Positions 51,469-60,099 of a stretch of DNA of 64,000 nt are shown one piece after another. The DNA is from Caldilinea sp. CFX5 (lineage in GTDB: Bacteria > Chloroflexota > Anaerolineae > Caldilineales > Caldilineaceae): NCBI GenBank assembly GCA_021405325.1, contig QWII01000013.1, forward strand, positions 62,001-126,000, given 5' to 3'. How positions within the stretch are numbered: the stretch's first letter is position 1; each line of letters opens with the position of its first letter. Under the pieces are notes generated by a model. It saw nothing but the letters and a program-made list of their open reading frames with translations. It was not told where the DNA came from and did no database searches. Position numbers and translations under genes: made by a program.

Positions 51469-52404
51469 ATGAGCGTTGCGATGATAAAGCGGGTTGGCGT
51501 TTACCGGCGCACCAATGCCATAGCTATCCTACCCTTTTTCCTGCTTCTACTACTGGCGGCTTGTCAACCACCGGATGTGGCGCCGCGGCGCACAACTGTA
51601 CTCCGCATTGCGGGATCAACGGCCATGCAACCGGTTCTTTATGACTTGACCGCCGCCTTTACGCGCCAACACCCGACCATCTTTTTTGAATTCACCGGCG
51701 GCGAGAGCACCGCTGGTGAAGAACAAGTGATGGCCGGGCAAGTTGATCTGGCCGCCAGCACTTTGATTTCATCAACCGCCGCCGATGCCGGCGGCCAAGG
51801 GGTGCGCCCAAGCGCGGCCATTCGTATCCCGATTGGCCTTGATGGTCTGGCCCTCATTGTTCATCCTGACAATCCCGTCGCAAAGCTCACGCTGGCGCAG
51901 TTGCAAGCGCTCTACAATGGGCGCACCCTTACCTGGGAGGCGGTGGGCGGTCCACCACTGGCGGTGCTGTTGATCAGCCGGGAAGAGGGCAGCGGTAACC
52001 GGCAACTCTTTGAGACGCGTGTGATGGGAGAGGAACGGGTGTCGTTAACAGCGGTCGTGATGCCGACGAATCGCGATGTCGTTGACTACGTTGCGGCGCA
52101 CCCCAATGCCATCGGCTATGTTTCGCGGGCTTATGTCAGCGCAGCCATCGAACAGGCAAGCCCAAACCCACCGGTGGCGAAGGCAGCAGCGCAACCAACT
52201 GACACGCCTGGGGTGAAAGTCGTTGTGTTGGAAGATCAATTGCCAACACAACAAGCCATTCAGACCCAAAGCTACCCACTGATCCAGCCCCTATATCTGG
52301 TCAGCCGGGTGCGCCCCACTGGTGCGCTACAACAATTTATTGACTTCGCACTCAGTCCGGCTGGGCAAGCGATTGTCGCACGCTATCACGGGCGCGTGCG
52401 GTAA
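51469..52404 (+). CDS. PstS-like substrate-binding lipoprotein
   Basis: This lipoprotein of about 311 residues has a signal TNAIAILPFFLLLLLAAC with lipobox LAAC. It is followed by a periplasmic-binding fold: LRIAGSTAMQPVLYDLTAAF, FEFTGGESTAGEEQVMAGQVDLAAST, EEGSGNRQLFETRVMG and NAIGYVSRAYVS. This order is that of PstS-type phosphate-binding proteins. No pstCAB genes are adjacent, so it may be a sensor or accessory binding protein. The start is uncertain between TTG 51451, ATG 51469 and ATG 51481. Confidence 0.8.
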   Translation: MSVAMIKRVGVYRRTNAIAILPFFLLLLLAACQPPDVAPRRTTVLRIAGSTAMQPVLYDLTAAFTRQHPTIFFEFTGGESTAGEEQVMAGQVDLAASTLISSTAADAGGQGVRPSAAIRIPIGLDGLALIVHPDNPVAKLTLAQLQALYNGRTLTWEAVGGPPLAVLLISREEGSGNRQLFETRVMGEERVSLTAVVMPTNRDVVDYVAAHPNAIGYVSRAYVSAAIEQASPNPPVAKAAAQPTDTPGVKVVVLEDQLPTQQAIQTQSYPLIQPLYLVSRVRPTGALQQFIDFALSPAGQAIVARYHGRVR

Positions 52405-52451
52405 CAGAACCAACATTTACCAAGATTACACAGATAGGGAGGAAGCAAACC

Positions 52452-53366
52452 ATGGGTATGACAACGGTGGCCAATGCCGGCGCAACAATGAAACCGTTGA
52501 AGCTCACCGCCGAGCAACGGCGGCGCTTTGATGAGGATGGTTTCTTTCTGGTCGAGGATCTGCTCTCCCCCAGTGAGGTCAACGACTTGATCGCCGTGAT
52601 TGATGATCTCTATGCAAAATACAAACAGGAACGCCATTTAGGACCACATGACCCATTTCAGTGGCGGAATATTGTTGCCCTACATCCGATCTTTCGCGAC
52701 TTGATCGACCACCCGGCGATTCTGCCGCTGGTGGTTGATGTCATGGGGTATAACATTCAATTGCGCACCTCGCACCTGGATGTACGACCGCCGATGACGC
52801 CGGAAAACGCCCAAAAGGCGTTAGGCGCTAAGGATAGTTTCTTCCCCTGGCATTCCGATGCGCCCAACTATGGCTGGCCCACGGTCGATGGCGTGATCCC
52901 CTTTATGGAGATGAAGATCGGCATCTACCTCACCGATTTGACCCAACACAACAGCGGGGCCATCTGTGTCGTGCGGGGCAGCCACCGGCGTGCGCAAAAG
53001 GATGAGCAAGGCAACTATATCATCGACCCGGCGGACGTTGTTGAAGTCAATGTGCGGCCTGGTACGGCATTGGTCTGGCGCACATCGTTGTTACACAGCG
53101 TTACCCCGAACCTCTCCGACCATGCCCGCAAATGTATGTATTACGGCTATCATCACCGCTGGATTCGCCCATCGGATTATGATCATCAGGAGCCGGCGAC
53201 GTTGGCGGGCTGCACGCCGGTTCAATTGCAATTGCTGGGCGAACTCGGCACTGGCTTGACCAACTACAATGGCGATGATCCACTCGTCCACCCCACCTCG
53301 CGCTACTGGCGACCTGCACTGGAAGATATTCCGGTGAAAACGTGGGCGGAACAACAGGTGGCGTAG
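52452..53366 (+). CDS. Phytanoyl-CoA dioxygenase (PhyH) family protein
   Basis: This 304-residue Fe(II)/2-oxoglutarate-dependent oxygenase has the iron ligands H134 and D136 in PWHSDAP and H215 in SLLHSVTPN, with an Arg nearby for 2-oxoglutarate. It shares FRDLIDHPAILPLVVDVMGYNIQLRTSHLD and KCMYYGYHHRWIRPSDY with the protein at 62324-63262, so the two are paralogs. The substrate is unknown. GGGAGGAAG precedes ATG 52452, within a word related to the repeats at 17.9 kb. The stop codon overlaps the first bases of a stutter array. Confidence 0.87.
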   Translation: MGMTTVANAGATMKPLKLTAEQRRRFDEDGFFLVEDLLSPSEVNDLIAVIDDLYAKYKQERHLGPHDPFQWRNIVALHPIFRDLIDHPAILPLVVDVMGYNIQLRTSHLDVRPPMTPENAQKALGAKDSFFPWHSDAPNYGWPTVDGVIPFMEMKIGIYLTDLTQHNSGAICVVRGSHRRAQKDEQGNYIIDPADVVEVNVRPGTALVWRTSLLHSVTPNLSDHARKCMYYGYHHRWIRPSDYDHQEPATLAGCTPVQLQLLGELGTGLTNYNGDDPLVHPTSRYWRPALEDIPVKTWAEQQVA

Positions 53367-53470
53367 TGAGACAGTAGAACAGTGAGACAGTAGAACAGTG
53401 AGACAGTAGAACAGTGAGACAGTAGAACAGTTTTTACTGATTGACTGCCTTACTGTCCCACTGATTAACT
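53365..53470. repeat. Stutter palindrome starting in the PhyH stop codon
   Basis: Four exact 16-bp units (AGTGAGACAGTAGAAC) run from 53365 to 53428, followed by TTTTT. A complementary but degenerate series of octamers (ACTGATTG, ACTGCCTT, ACTGTCCC) runs to 53470. It lies between convergent genes and could terminate both transcripts. Confidence 0.8.
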
Positions 53471-53476
53471 GCCTTA

Positions 53477-54376
53477 CTACCCCTTGATCCCCGTCATCAC
53501 GACGCCCTTGATGAAGTAGCGTTGCAGGGCAAAGAAGATCACAATGGAGGGCAACATGCCGATCAGTGAGCCGGCCATGAGCAGATGGTCCATCGCCTGG
53601 CCGCGCCGGCTAAAGGAGCCACCTAAGGTGCTGCGCAACGCCAATAGACCGGTGGTGATGGTTGATTTCTCCTGGTCGGTCAGGTAGATGAGCGGCCCCA
53701 GCAGATCATTCCAGTAGAACTGAAACCAGAGAATCGCCAACGTGATGATCACCGGCATGGAGAGCGGCAGCAGAATACGCACATAGTAGCGGATTGGGCC
53801 GCAGCCGTCGATCTTGGCGGCGTCGTTCAGTTCTTTGGGGATGCTGGCAAAGAATTGGCGAAAGAGAAAGATCGAAAAAGCCCCGCCCCCAAAGTAGGAA
53901 GGCACCACCAGCGGCAGAATGCTATTGCCCCACCCCAGAATATTGACAAAGAGAATGTAGGTCGGGATCATCGTCACTTCGCCCGGCAACACCATTGTCG
54001 AGAGCAGGATGATAAAGAGGGTGTTACGCCCCCGAAAGCGAAACGACGAGAAGCCATAACCCACCAGTGAAGACGAGATCAAGCCCCCCAATGACCCGAC
54101 CACCGTCAACACCACCGTGTTCCAAAGGTAGCGATAAAAGGGCAGCACATTGCCGACTTCGATAAAGTTGTTCCACTGTGGCACCGGCGGATAGAGCAGC
54201 GGCGGCACCACCTGTAACTCATTCGGCTGTTTGAGCGCACCGACCACTGCCCAGTAAAAAGGGAAGAAAAAGAGCAGGGCCAACGCAATGGTCAACATGG
54301 TGGCAAAGAAGTTAAACCAACTAAATTTGAAGCGTTTGGGCGTGCGCACCCCGGCTGTTTGTAGCTGTACCGTCAT
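53477..54376 (-). CDS. Carbohydrate ABC transporter permease, MalG-type
   Basis: This 299-residue permease has six membrane segments and the cytoplasmic EAA-like loop FASIPKELNDAAKIDGCGPIRYYVRILLPLSMPVI, which contacts the ATPase. It belongs to the CUT1 family of sugar and oligosaccharide importers. Its start is 1 bp after the MalF-type gene stop. No ATPase gene is present in the window; a shared MsmX-like ATPase elsewhere is likely. Confidence 0.9.
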   Translation of the reverse strand: MTVQLQTAGVRTPKRFKFSWFNFFATMLTIALALLFFFPFYWAVVGALKQPNELQVVPPLLYPPVPQWNNFIEVGNVLPFYRYLWNTVVLTVVGSLGGLISSSLVGYGFSSFRFRGRNTLFIILLSTMVLPGEVTMIPTYILFVNILGWGNSILPLVVPSYFGGGAFSIFLFRQFFASIPKELNDAAKIDGCGPIRYYVRILLPLSMPVIITLAILWFQFYWNDLLGPLIYLTDQEKSTITTGLLALRSTLGGSFSRRGQAMDHLLMAGSLIGMLPSIVIFFALQRYFIKGVVMTGIKG

Positions 54377-54377
54377 C

Positions 54378-55340
54378 TTAAAATCCTGCTGTCTCTGATT
54401 CGTAATAAACCCACCGTCGCGCGCCCCGCAACTGAATCACGGTGAAAATCATGATGATCACAAAGAGAATCCACGCCAGCGCCGAGGCATAGCCCATGTT
54501 CAAATATTTGAAGAAAACATTGAAGAGATGCAGCACATAGAAGTAGCTGGCGTAGTAGGGGCCGCCTGCGGTAGCGACATAGGCCGCCGTAAAAATCTTA
54601 AAGGCCGCAATGATACCGGTAATCAAGTTAAAAAAGATGGTCGGGCTGAGCATGGGGAGGGTAATGCCCCAAAACTGATGCCAACGTCCGGCCCCATCCA
54701 CCTCCGCCGCTTCATAGAGATCGGTCGGGATGTTCTGTAGACCGGCCAGGAAGATGATCATGGTCGGCCCGCCGGCAGCCCATAAGGCCAGCAGGATCAG
54801 CGACGGCTTGACCCAGTCCACCGAATTAAACCACCCCGGCCCGGTAATGCCGATCCCTTTGAGCAGACTGTTGATCAACCCATAATCCGGCTGGAAGAGA
54901 TAGCTAAAGAGAAAGGCCGAGACCACCGCCGGTACAATCGATGGGATGTAATAGACCGTGCGCAACACGGCCCGCCCCGGCAGCTTGCGATCCAACAACA
55001 GCGCCAACATGAGCGACGCCGCCAACCCCAGCGGTACGGAGAAAATCACATAGTAGACCGTATTCCATAACGCCGTCGGAAAGAGATCATCCTGTGTAAA
55101 GGCATTGACATAGTTCTGGACGCCATACCAGCGGGGCGGCAGAGGAAATTCATACTTGGTAAAGCTCCAATAGAGCGAGACCACCATCGGCCCCAGGGTA
55201 AAGATCAGAAACCCCAAGATCCAGGGCATGATAAACAGATAGCCCCACAACTCTTCCAAACGCGCCACCCGGCTCAACTTCCGCTTCTGGCCTGTCTTTA
55301 CCGGCGTCGTTGGCAACCGCATTGTTGTTGATTGTGTCAT
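54378..55340 (-). CDS. Carbohydrate ABC transporter permease, MalF-type
   Basis: This 320-residue permease has six membrane segments and the EAA loop LQNIPTDLYEAAEVDGAGRWHQFWGITLPMLSPTIFF. It pairs with the MalG-type subunit directly downstream. It is separated from the upstream binding-protein gene by a stutter palindrome (55352-55427), a position where enteric bacteria carry REP hairpins between malE and malF. Confidence 0.9.
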   Translation of the reverse strand: MTQSTTMRLPTTPVKTGQKRKLSRVARLEELWGYLFIMPWILGFLIFTLGPMVVSLYWSFTKYEFPLPPRWYGVQNYVNAFTQDDLFPTALWNTVYYVIFSVPLGLAASLMLALLLDRKLPGRAVLRTVYYIPSIVPAVVSAFLFSYLFQPDYGLINSLLKGIGITGPGWFNSVDWVKPSLILLALWAAGGPTMIIFLAGLQNIPTDLYEAAEVDGAGRWHQFWGITLPMLSPTIFFNLITGIIAAFKIFTAAYVATAGGPYYASYFYVLHLFNVFFKYLNMGYASALAWILFVIIMIFTVIQLRGARRWVYYESETAGF

Positions 55341-55351
55341 AACACTTTCCT

Positions 55352-55427
55352 GTTACGAATTACGAATTACGAACTATGAGTTACGCGCACTTGCCGTGTT
55401 CGTAACTCGTAACTCGTAATTCGTAAC
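55352..55427. repeat. Period-7 stutter palindrome between binding protein and permease
   Basis: The left part 55352-55385 is heptamers such as ACGAATT and ACGAACT. The right part 55401-55427 is CGTAACT and CGTAATT. The outer 14 bp pair perfectly and the inside with mismatches. It ends 7 bp from the stop codon of the upstream binding-protein gene. Confidence 0.8.
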
Positions 55428-55433
55428 TCTCCT

Positions 55434-56756
55434 TTACGCCCCCGGCTTCGGTTGATCCAAAATGGCTTGCAACTTCTCCTGAATTTCCGCACAACCCGCT
55501 TCCACTTCGATCTCGCCCAGGAAGATGCCAGAGTAGATTTGCGTCACTGGTTCAGCGATTTCCGAGAGGCGACCATTGGCCGGCACCGGCATCGGTTTAG
55601 CGATCTTGAGCAGTTCATAGTGGGGCTTGACCACGGGGTCGTCGATCAGGGCGGCATCTTCCCACACATCGGTGCGCAGACCGGGTTCGCCGATGCGGCT
55701 GACATTTTCAATGCCCACTTCCTTGCTGCAAATAAACTTTTGCCAAAGCCAGGTTTCGTAGGCATGTTTGCTGCTCTGCATCACCGGGAAGACATTGCAA
55801 CCCATAAAGCCGCCGCGCTGGCCGGAAGGGCCGATCGGGCCGGAGGCAACCTTCAACGTCTTGTCGGCCGGGGTGGCGTCGCCCAGGTAGGAGCCTTCCC
55901 AGATGCCGGAGAGCACCATCGCCACCTTGCCCGATGACCAAAGCTGGACACGGGTGTCAAAACCAGGGTTGGGCAGCGCGACCTTATCGGTTTGCATCAT
56001 GTCATAGATCCAACGCACGCCGGCAATGGTCTTTTCGTCGTCATACAGGGCTTTGGTGCCGGTGTCGTCCATGGGCCAGCCGCCAAAGGCCGAAATGGGG
56101 GTCAGGGTTGCTTCGTAATAAGGCGCGACCCACAAGCCATATTGATCGGTGCCTTTGGTCATCTTGCGCGCCGCTTCGGTCATGTCGTCATAGGTCCAGG
56201 TGTCGGTCGGTTCGGCGACACCCGCTTCGGCAAAGAGTTCCGGTTGATAATAGATGGCCGACCAGCCCGGATGGCCGTTGACCGGCAGGGCGTAGACTTT
56301 CCCTTCCACTTTGCAGGCGTCCATCGCGCCTTGGAAATAAACGGAAAGATCATAGCTGTCCTGGGCGACAAAATCGTCCAACGGTTGCAAAATGCCGCGC
56401 AAGGCCCAGTTCGCCATGCCATAGTGGGTGCCATAGCGGAAGCAGTCGCCGGCCGTGCCGGAGGCAATACGGGCAATCAAGGTGGCGGCATAGTCATCGG
56501 GCATCACTTCGATCTTGACCGTGATGTTCGGGTTCTCCTGGCTAAAACGCTCGGCCAACTCTTTGCGGAATTCAATGTCCTGGGGAATGTTGCGGTCAAA
56601 GTGAATGATCTCAACGGCTTCACTAGCCGGTGCAGCCTGCCCACCCTCACTGGCCGCGGGGGCGGCGGGTACGGCGCAAGCAGCCAGGGCCAACGCCGTG
56701 GCCGAAAAGGCGGCGCTCTTGAGAAACGTTCGACGACTGACAGACGTGGCTTGCAT
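55434..56756 (-). CDS. Sugar ABC transporter substrate-binding protein
   Basis: This 440-residue extracellular binding protein has a combined signal: twin-arginine VSRRTFLKSAAF followed by the lipobox LALAAC. It should therefore be folded before Tat export and then lipid-anchored. The family 1 fold shows IHFDRNIPQDIEFRKELAERFSQENPNITVKIEVMPDDYAATLIARIASGTAGD and YALPVNGHPGWSAIYYQPELFAEAGV. It delivers an unknown sugar to the two permeases. The surrounding dehydrogenases suggest catabolism of a polyol or sugar acid. Confidence 0.9.
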   Translation of the reverse strand: MQATSVSRRTFLKSAAFSATALALAACAVPAAPAASEGGQAAPASEAVEIIHFDRNIPQDIEFRKELAERFSQENPNITVKIEVMPDDYAATLIARIASGTAGDCFRYGTHYGMANWALRGILQPLDDFVAQDSYDLSVYFQGAMDACKVEGKVYALPVNGHPGWSAIYYQPELFAEAGVAEPTDTWTYDDMTEAARKMTKGTDQYGLWVAPYYEATLTPISAFGGWPMDDTGTKALYDDEKTIAGVRWIYDMMQTDKVALPNPGFDTRVQLWSSGKVAMVLSGIWEGSYLGDATPADKTLKVASGPIGPSGQRGGFMGCNVFPVMQSSKHAYETWLWQKFICSKEVGIENVSRIGEPGLRTDVWEDAALIDDPVVKPHYELLKIAKPMPVPANGRLSEIAEPVTQIYSGIFLGEIEVEAGCAEIQEKLQAILDQPKPGA

Positions 56757-56863
56757 TTGGACCTCCTACTGGTTCCAGCACAAAAACCGATTTTGCTTCT
56801 TTTGTTGTATCAATTGGAGTAATGGTGTAATCGCTTGGACGGGTGGAGTATCCGTCCGATGGT

Positions 56864-56892
56864 AGTATAGCATGGCTGCCGGATCTGAGCAA
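56864..56892 (-). promoter_or_regulatory. Promoter of the sugar ABC operon
   Basis: Read leftward, the -35 box TTGCTC (56892-56887), a 17-bp spacer and the -10 box TATACT (56869-56864) precede the binding-protein gene by about 100 bp. Just downstream, GGACGG and CCGTCC (56839-56859) form a gapped palindrome that could be an operator. Confidence 0.65.
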
Positions 56893-57017
56893 TTGTGGAA
56901 AAAGGGGTAAGTAGCAAGTGGCGAGTGGCGGGTAATTTTATGGCGAATTGGGGAAGCGATTGGCTTGTGATAAGATCAGCATCTCAGCAACCCTGTCCCA
57001 CTCAAGAAGGAGCGATT

Positions 57018-57869
57018 ATGAGTACGATTCTCGTCACCGGCGCCAGCGGTTTTATCGGCAAGGCGCTGTCAGCCGCGTTGGCGCCACACCATCAGGTGAT
57101 TGCCATGAGCCGTCGCGCGCCTGGTTTGCCCGCGATTCCCTTTGTGCGCGGTGATTTCGGTTCATTCGAGGATTTGCGCCAGCTTGACCAGTACGCCATT
57201 GATGTCGTGATTCATCTGGCCGCCGTCACCGGCGGCTGTCTGGAGCGCGATGGCATTTTGGTCAATGTGGAGGGAACGCGCGCGCTCATGCGCTACTTGA
57301 TGGATCGCGGCTGCCGCAAGTTTGTCATGGCGAGTTCAATTGCGGCAGTCGGTTTTCAAAACACCAAATTCCGCCCGGTACAACTGCCGATACCCGACGA
57401 ACATCCTTGTCTCGACCGCGATGGCTATGGGCTATCCAAATATCTGATGGAAGAGGTTACGCGCTACTATCAACGGCAGGACGAAACACTCGATGTGATC
57501 AACCTGCGCCTTTCTTCCGTGCGACCGGATGAGAACCCCGGTCAACCAGCGGGTGTGCGACCGTTGGGGCAATGGGCATTAGGTGGCATCACGGTGATGG
57601 TGTTGGCTGATGCGGTTCGCGCCTTTACGGTAGCCGCCGAAGCGCCCCATAAACCGGGTGTGCGCATCCTCAACGCCACGGCGGCCAGAGCCTGGGCCAG
57701 TGCGCCGACCGCGGCGATTTTACGCAACTGGTGGGGTGAGGAGGTTGATCTCACGTACTTTGCCCAACCCGGTAACGAGTATGCCTCGGCTTATGACGTG
57801 TCCGCCATTGACCGTGAACTGGGTTTCACCGCAACCGCTACTATGCAATTTCTGGCGCAACCAGCTTAA
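57018..57869 (+). CDS. NAD(P)-dependent epimerase/dehydratase family protein
   Basis: This 283-residue extended SDR has the Rossmann motif VTGASGFIGKALSAAL, VIHLAAVTGG, the SSIAAVG strand and the catalytic YGLSKYLMEEV (Tyr-x3-Lys). It is related to UDP-sugar epimerases and uronate dehydrogenases; the substrate is unknown. ATG 57018 follows AAGGAG; a longer frame from 56895 has no such signal and crosses the promoter region. Confidence 0.85.
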   Translation: MSTILVTGASGFIGKALSAALAPHHQVIAMSRRAPGLPAIPFVRGDFGSFEDLRQLDQYAIDVVIHLAAVTGGCLERDGILVNVEGTRALMRYLMDRGCRKFVMASSIAAVGFQNTKFRPVQLPIPDEHPCLDRDGYGLSKYLMEEVTRYYQRQDETLDVINLRLSSVRPDENPGQPAGVRPLGQWALGGITVMVLADAVRAFTVAAEAPHKPGVRILNATAARAWASAPTAAILRNWWGEEVDLTYFAQPGNEYASAYDVSAIDRELGFTATATMQFLAQPA

Positions 57870-57910
57870 CATTGGATGTGGTATAAATAGCGGCATGGAT
57901 GCGATGGTGG

Positions 57911-57945
57911 GAATTGGTCTACGCCGCCGAGGTATAGACCAATTC
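57911..57945. terminator. Bidirectional hairpin between convergent genes
   Basis: GAATTGGTCTA (57911-57921) and its exact inverse (57935-57945) flank a 13-nt loop, in the 80-bp gap between two convergent genes. T-runs are weak on both sides. Confidence 0.6.
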
Positions 57946-57949
57946 GCCG

Positions 57950-58705
57950 TTAGAAGGTTAATTGCCCGCCATCGATCACCAGTTGGTGGCCGGTGATAAA
58001 GCCGGAGTCTTTGGAAGCGAGGAAGGCTACCGCCGCCGCAACCTCTGCCGGTTCGCCAAAGCGATTGAGCGGAATCTTCTTGAGATATTCGCCGGTCCAG
58101 GCTGGGTCATTGCGGCTACGTTCCGTCAGCCGCGTTTTGATCAAACCGGGGCAGACGCTATTCACTCGAATTTTATAGGGGGCCAGATCAATCGCCATCG
58201 TCATCGTCAAACCGACGACACCGAACTTGGAGGCGTTATAATGGGACAAGTTAGCTTCACCAACCAGACCATTGGTCGAGGCCATGTGGACGATGCGCCC
58301 GGCAATGCCTTTTGCCACCATCTGCCGCGCCACCACCTGTGAACAGAGAAAGACGCCGGTCAGGTTAACATCCAACGTTCGCTGCCAGTTCTTATCAGTC
58401 ACTTCCAGAAATGGTTCGCCAACGGCAATGCCGGCAATGTTGCAGAGGACATCCACTTGCCCATAGCGCGCCAAGACCGTTTCCACCATCGCTTCCACGG
58501 AAGAACGCGCCGTCACATCAACCACAACGGCCATTGCCTGCCCGCCGCTTGCCGTTATTGTTTCAACCGTCGCTTGGGCCGCCGCCTGATCCAGGTCGGC
58601 CACGGCGACGCTGGCCCCTTCGCTGGCTAACCGTAGCGCAGCGGCCTTCCCAATGCCATTGCCCGCCCCCGTGACAATGGCGACTTCATTGATAAATCGT
58701 TGCAT
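57950..58705 (-). CDS. SDR family oxidoreductase
   Basis: This 251-residue classical SDR has VTGAGNGIGKAAALRL, an Asp after strand 2 (VADLD, favouring NAD), NIAG, the catalytic Ser in HMASTNGLVGEANLSHYNASKFG with Tyr and Lys, and the C-terminal FITGHQLVIDGGQ. It probably oxidises a sugar or polyol in the pathway served by the neighbouring ABC importer. Confidence 0.88.
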   Translation of the reverse strand: MQRFINEVAIVTGAGNGIGKAAALRLASEGASVAVADLDQAAAQATVETITASGGQAMAVVVDVTARSSVEAMVETVLARYGQVDVLCNIAGIAVGEPFLEVTDKNWQRTLDVNLTGVFLCSQVVARQMVAKGIAGRIVHMASTNGLVGEANLSHYNASKFGVVGLTMTMAIDLAPYKIRVNSVCPGLIKTRLTERSRNDPAWTGEYLKKIPLNRFGEPAEVAAAVAFLASKDSGFITGHQLVIDGGQLTF

Positions 58706-58725
58706 GGATGCGCTCCTCTGTTTAC

Positions 58726-58901
58726 GTGCTGCGTGATTCGTGCTGCGTGATTCGTGATTCGTGAACTGCTATTGTAACACTATTTGCAACCCGGCATTAT
58801 CCAAATAATCTGAACTCCTGCCTAAGCATAGGTTGTCAATCATGTAGAAACTCGATTACGGTTCACGCAACACGCAACACGAATCACGCAGCACGAATCA
58901 C
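58726..58901. repeat. Widely spaced period-7 stutter palindrome
   Basis: The arms 58726-58766 and 58861-58901 are 41 bp each, built of heptamers CGTGATT, CGTGCTG and CGTGTTG. They pair with several mismatches across a 94-bp gap. The right arm covers the stop codon of the Gfo/Idh gene. The heptamers are those of the array at 35484-35567. The gap holds no gene. Confidence 0.75.
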
Positions 58902-60001
58902 CAGCTTCGCGAATCCGGCACCGGCAACCACTCACCACCCCGGCGGATCGACTCCTGGCTGACCAGGCCGGGCAGCGTCATGTCCATTGCTTCGTGAATG
59001 CCGATGCGGGGTGCTTTGCGGCCTTGGACGGCATCGACAAAATCCATTACTTCAAAATAGTCGCCGCCACCATGACCGGCACTGAGCGCTTCGGGCGGCG
59101 GGTTGCGCCAAATGGCGGGGAGGAACTCGGCTTCAAATTGGGAAAGTGGCACCCACTCGTTGGGGTCTTTGCAATAATCTTCCAGCCAGACCCAGTGGCC
59201 TTCGCCTTTGCGCCGCGGACTTTCATACGCACCTTTGGTGCCTTGCAGGGTGTAGTTGGTCATCGAATGAGGACGCTTGGAGAGCATATCGACGCGCACG
59301 CGCATCAACTTTTCGGTGACCGTCTTGCAGAGGAGTAGCACCGTATCTTCCATTGCATGTTCCGGGTCCGTCCAGATGCCGGTGCCGACGCAACTGATGC
59401 GGGTCGGACGTTCCTTGATCCACTGCAAACAGGGGCCAAGGCTGTGGGTCGGATAGGTGCAACCGTTGACGCCGACCTGCCAGTAGTAGCGCCAGGTTGG
59501 TTTGCCTTCCGGCGTGTGATGCAATACCGAAAGTTCGTGGATATATTCACCCTCGGCATAGTAGGTCTCGCCAAAGAGGCCGGCTTCCACCATTGCCTGC
59601 ACGAGTACATTGGGCTTCATGTAGATATAGTTTTCGGCCATCATGTAGATCGCCTTGCTGGCCTTGGTGGCTTGCACCAGCCAGCGCGACTCGTCAATGC
59701 CCACCGTAGCGGTGACTTCGCTGAGTACATGAATATCCCGTTGCAGGGCGGCAATCGACTGGGCGGCATGATAGTGCATGGGCGAGGCGACCACGACAAT
59801 ATCCGGCTTGGCTTTGTCTAACATGCGCTCATAGACGGTAAAGAGTTGGTTGATGCCGGTCGCCTTGCCGGCTTCGGCTAAGGTTTCTTCATGGGGATCG
59901 CAAAGGGCGACAACTTCCGTTTCCGGGTGGGCCTGAAAGGCGCGGAAAAAAGAGCTGGAACGGCGTGCGCCCGAAAAGGCAACTTTGATCGTTTTCGTCA
60001 T
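58898..60001 (-). CDS. Gfo/Idh/MocA family oxidoreductase
   Basis: This 367-residue protein has an N-terminal Rossmann fold (IKVAFSGARRSSSFFRAFQA, EVVALCDPHEET), then DIVVVASPMHYHAAQSIAAL and HVLSEVTATVGIDESRWLV. Canonical family members have EKP at the last place; here it is SEVTATV, a subgroup difference. The C-terminal domain has YYAEGEYIHELS and NGCTYPTHSLGP, with a His typical of catalysis. It would oxidise a sugar or cyclitol with NAD(P). It lies next to an SDR and the ABC operon. Confidence 0.87.
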   Translation of the reverse strand: MTKTIKVAFSGARRSSSFFRAFQAHPETEVVALCDPHEETLAEAGKATGINQLFTVYERMLDKAKPDIVVVASPMHYHAAQSIAALQRDIHVLSEVTATVGIDESRWLVQATKASKAIYMMAENYIYMKPNVLVQAMVEAGLFGETYYAEGEYIHELSVLHHTPEGKPTWRYYWQVGVNGCTYPTHSLGPCLQWIKERPTRISCVGTGIWTDPEHAMEDTVLLLCKTVTEKLMRVRVDMLSKRPHSMTNYTLQGTKGAYESPRRKGEGHWVWLEDYCKDPNEWVPLSQFEAEFLPAIWRNPPPEALSAGHGGGDYFEVMDFVDAVQGRKAPRIGIHEAMDMTLPGLVSQESIRRGGEWLPVPDSRSW

Positions 60002-60099
60002 GCTAATTCCCTTCTAATTTTTTGTTTTTGTGCTATACTCGTACCTAAGCCGTGACGGCCATGTGTTTTGTCAGGCAGAGTTGCGCCAGGATGCCATGT

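Noticed and set aside
53365..53470. CRISPR array
   Set aside because: The 16-bp units are directly adjacent with no unique spacers, are too short, and no cas genes are present.
55992..56822. Long open frame antisense to the sugar-binding protein gene (and similar ones at 44442-45245, 50059-50847, 5301-5747)
   Set aside because: GC-rich genes leave the opposite strand open; the sense-strand genes have clear families and start signals.
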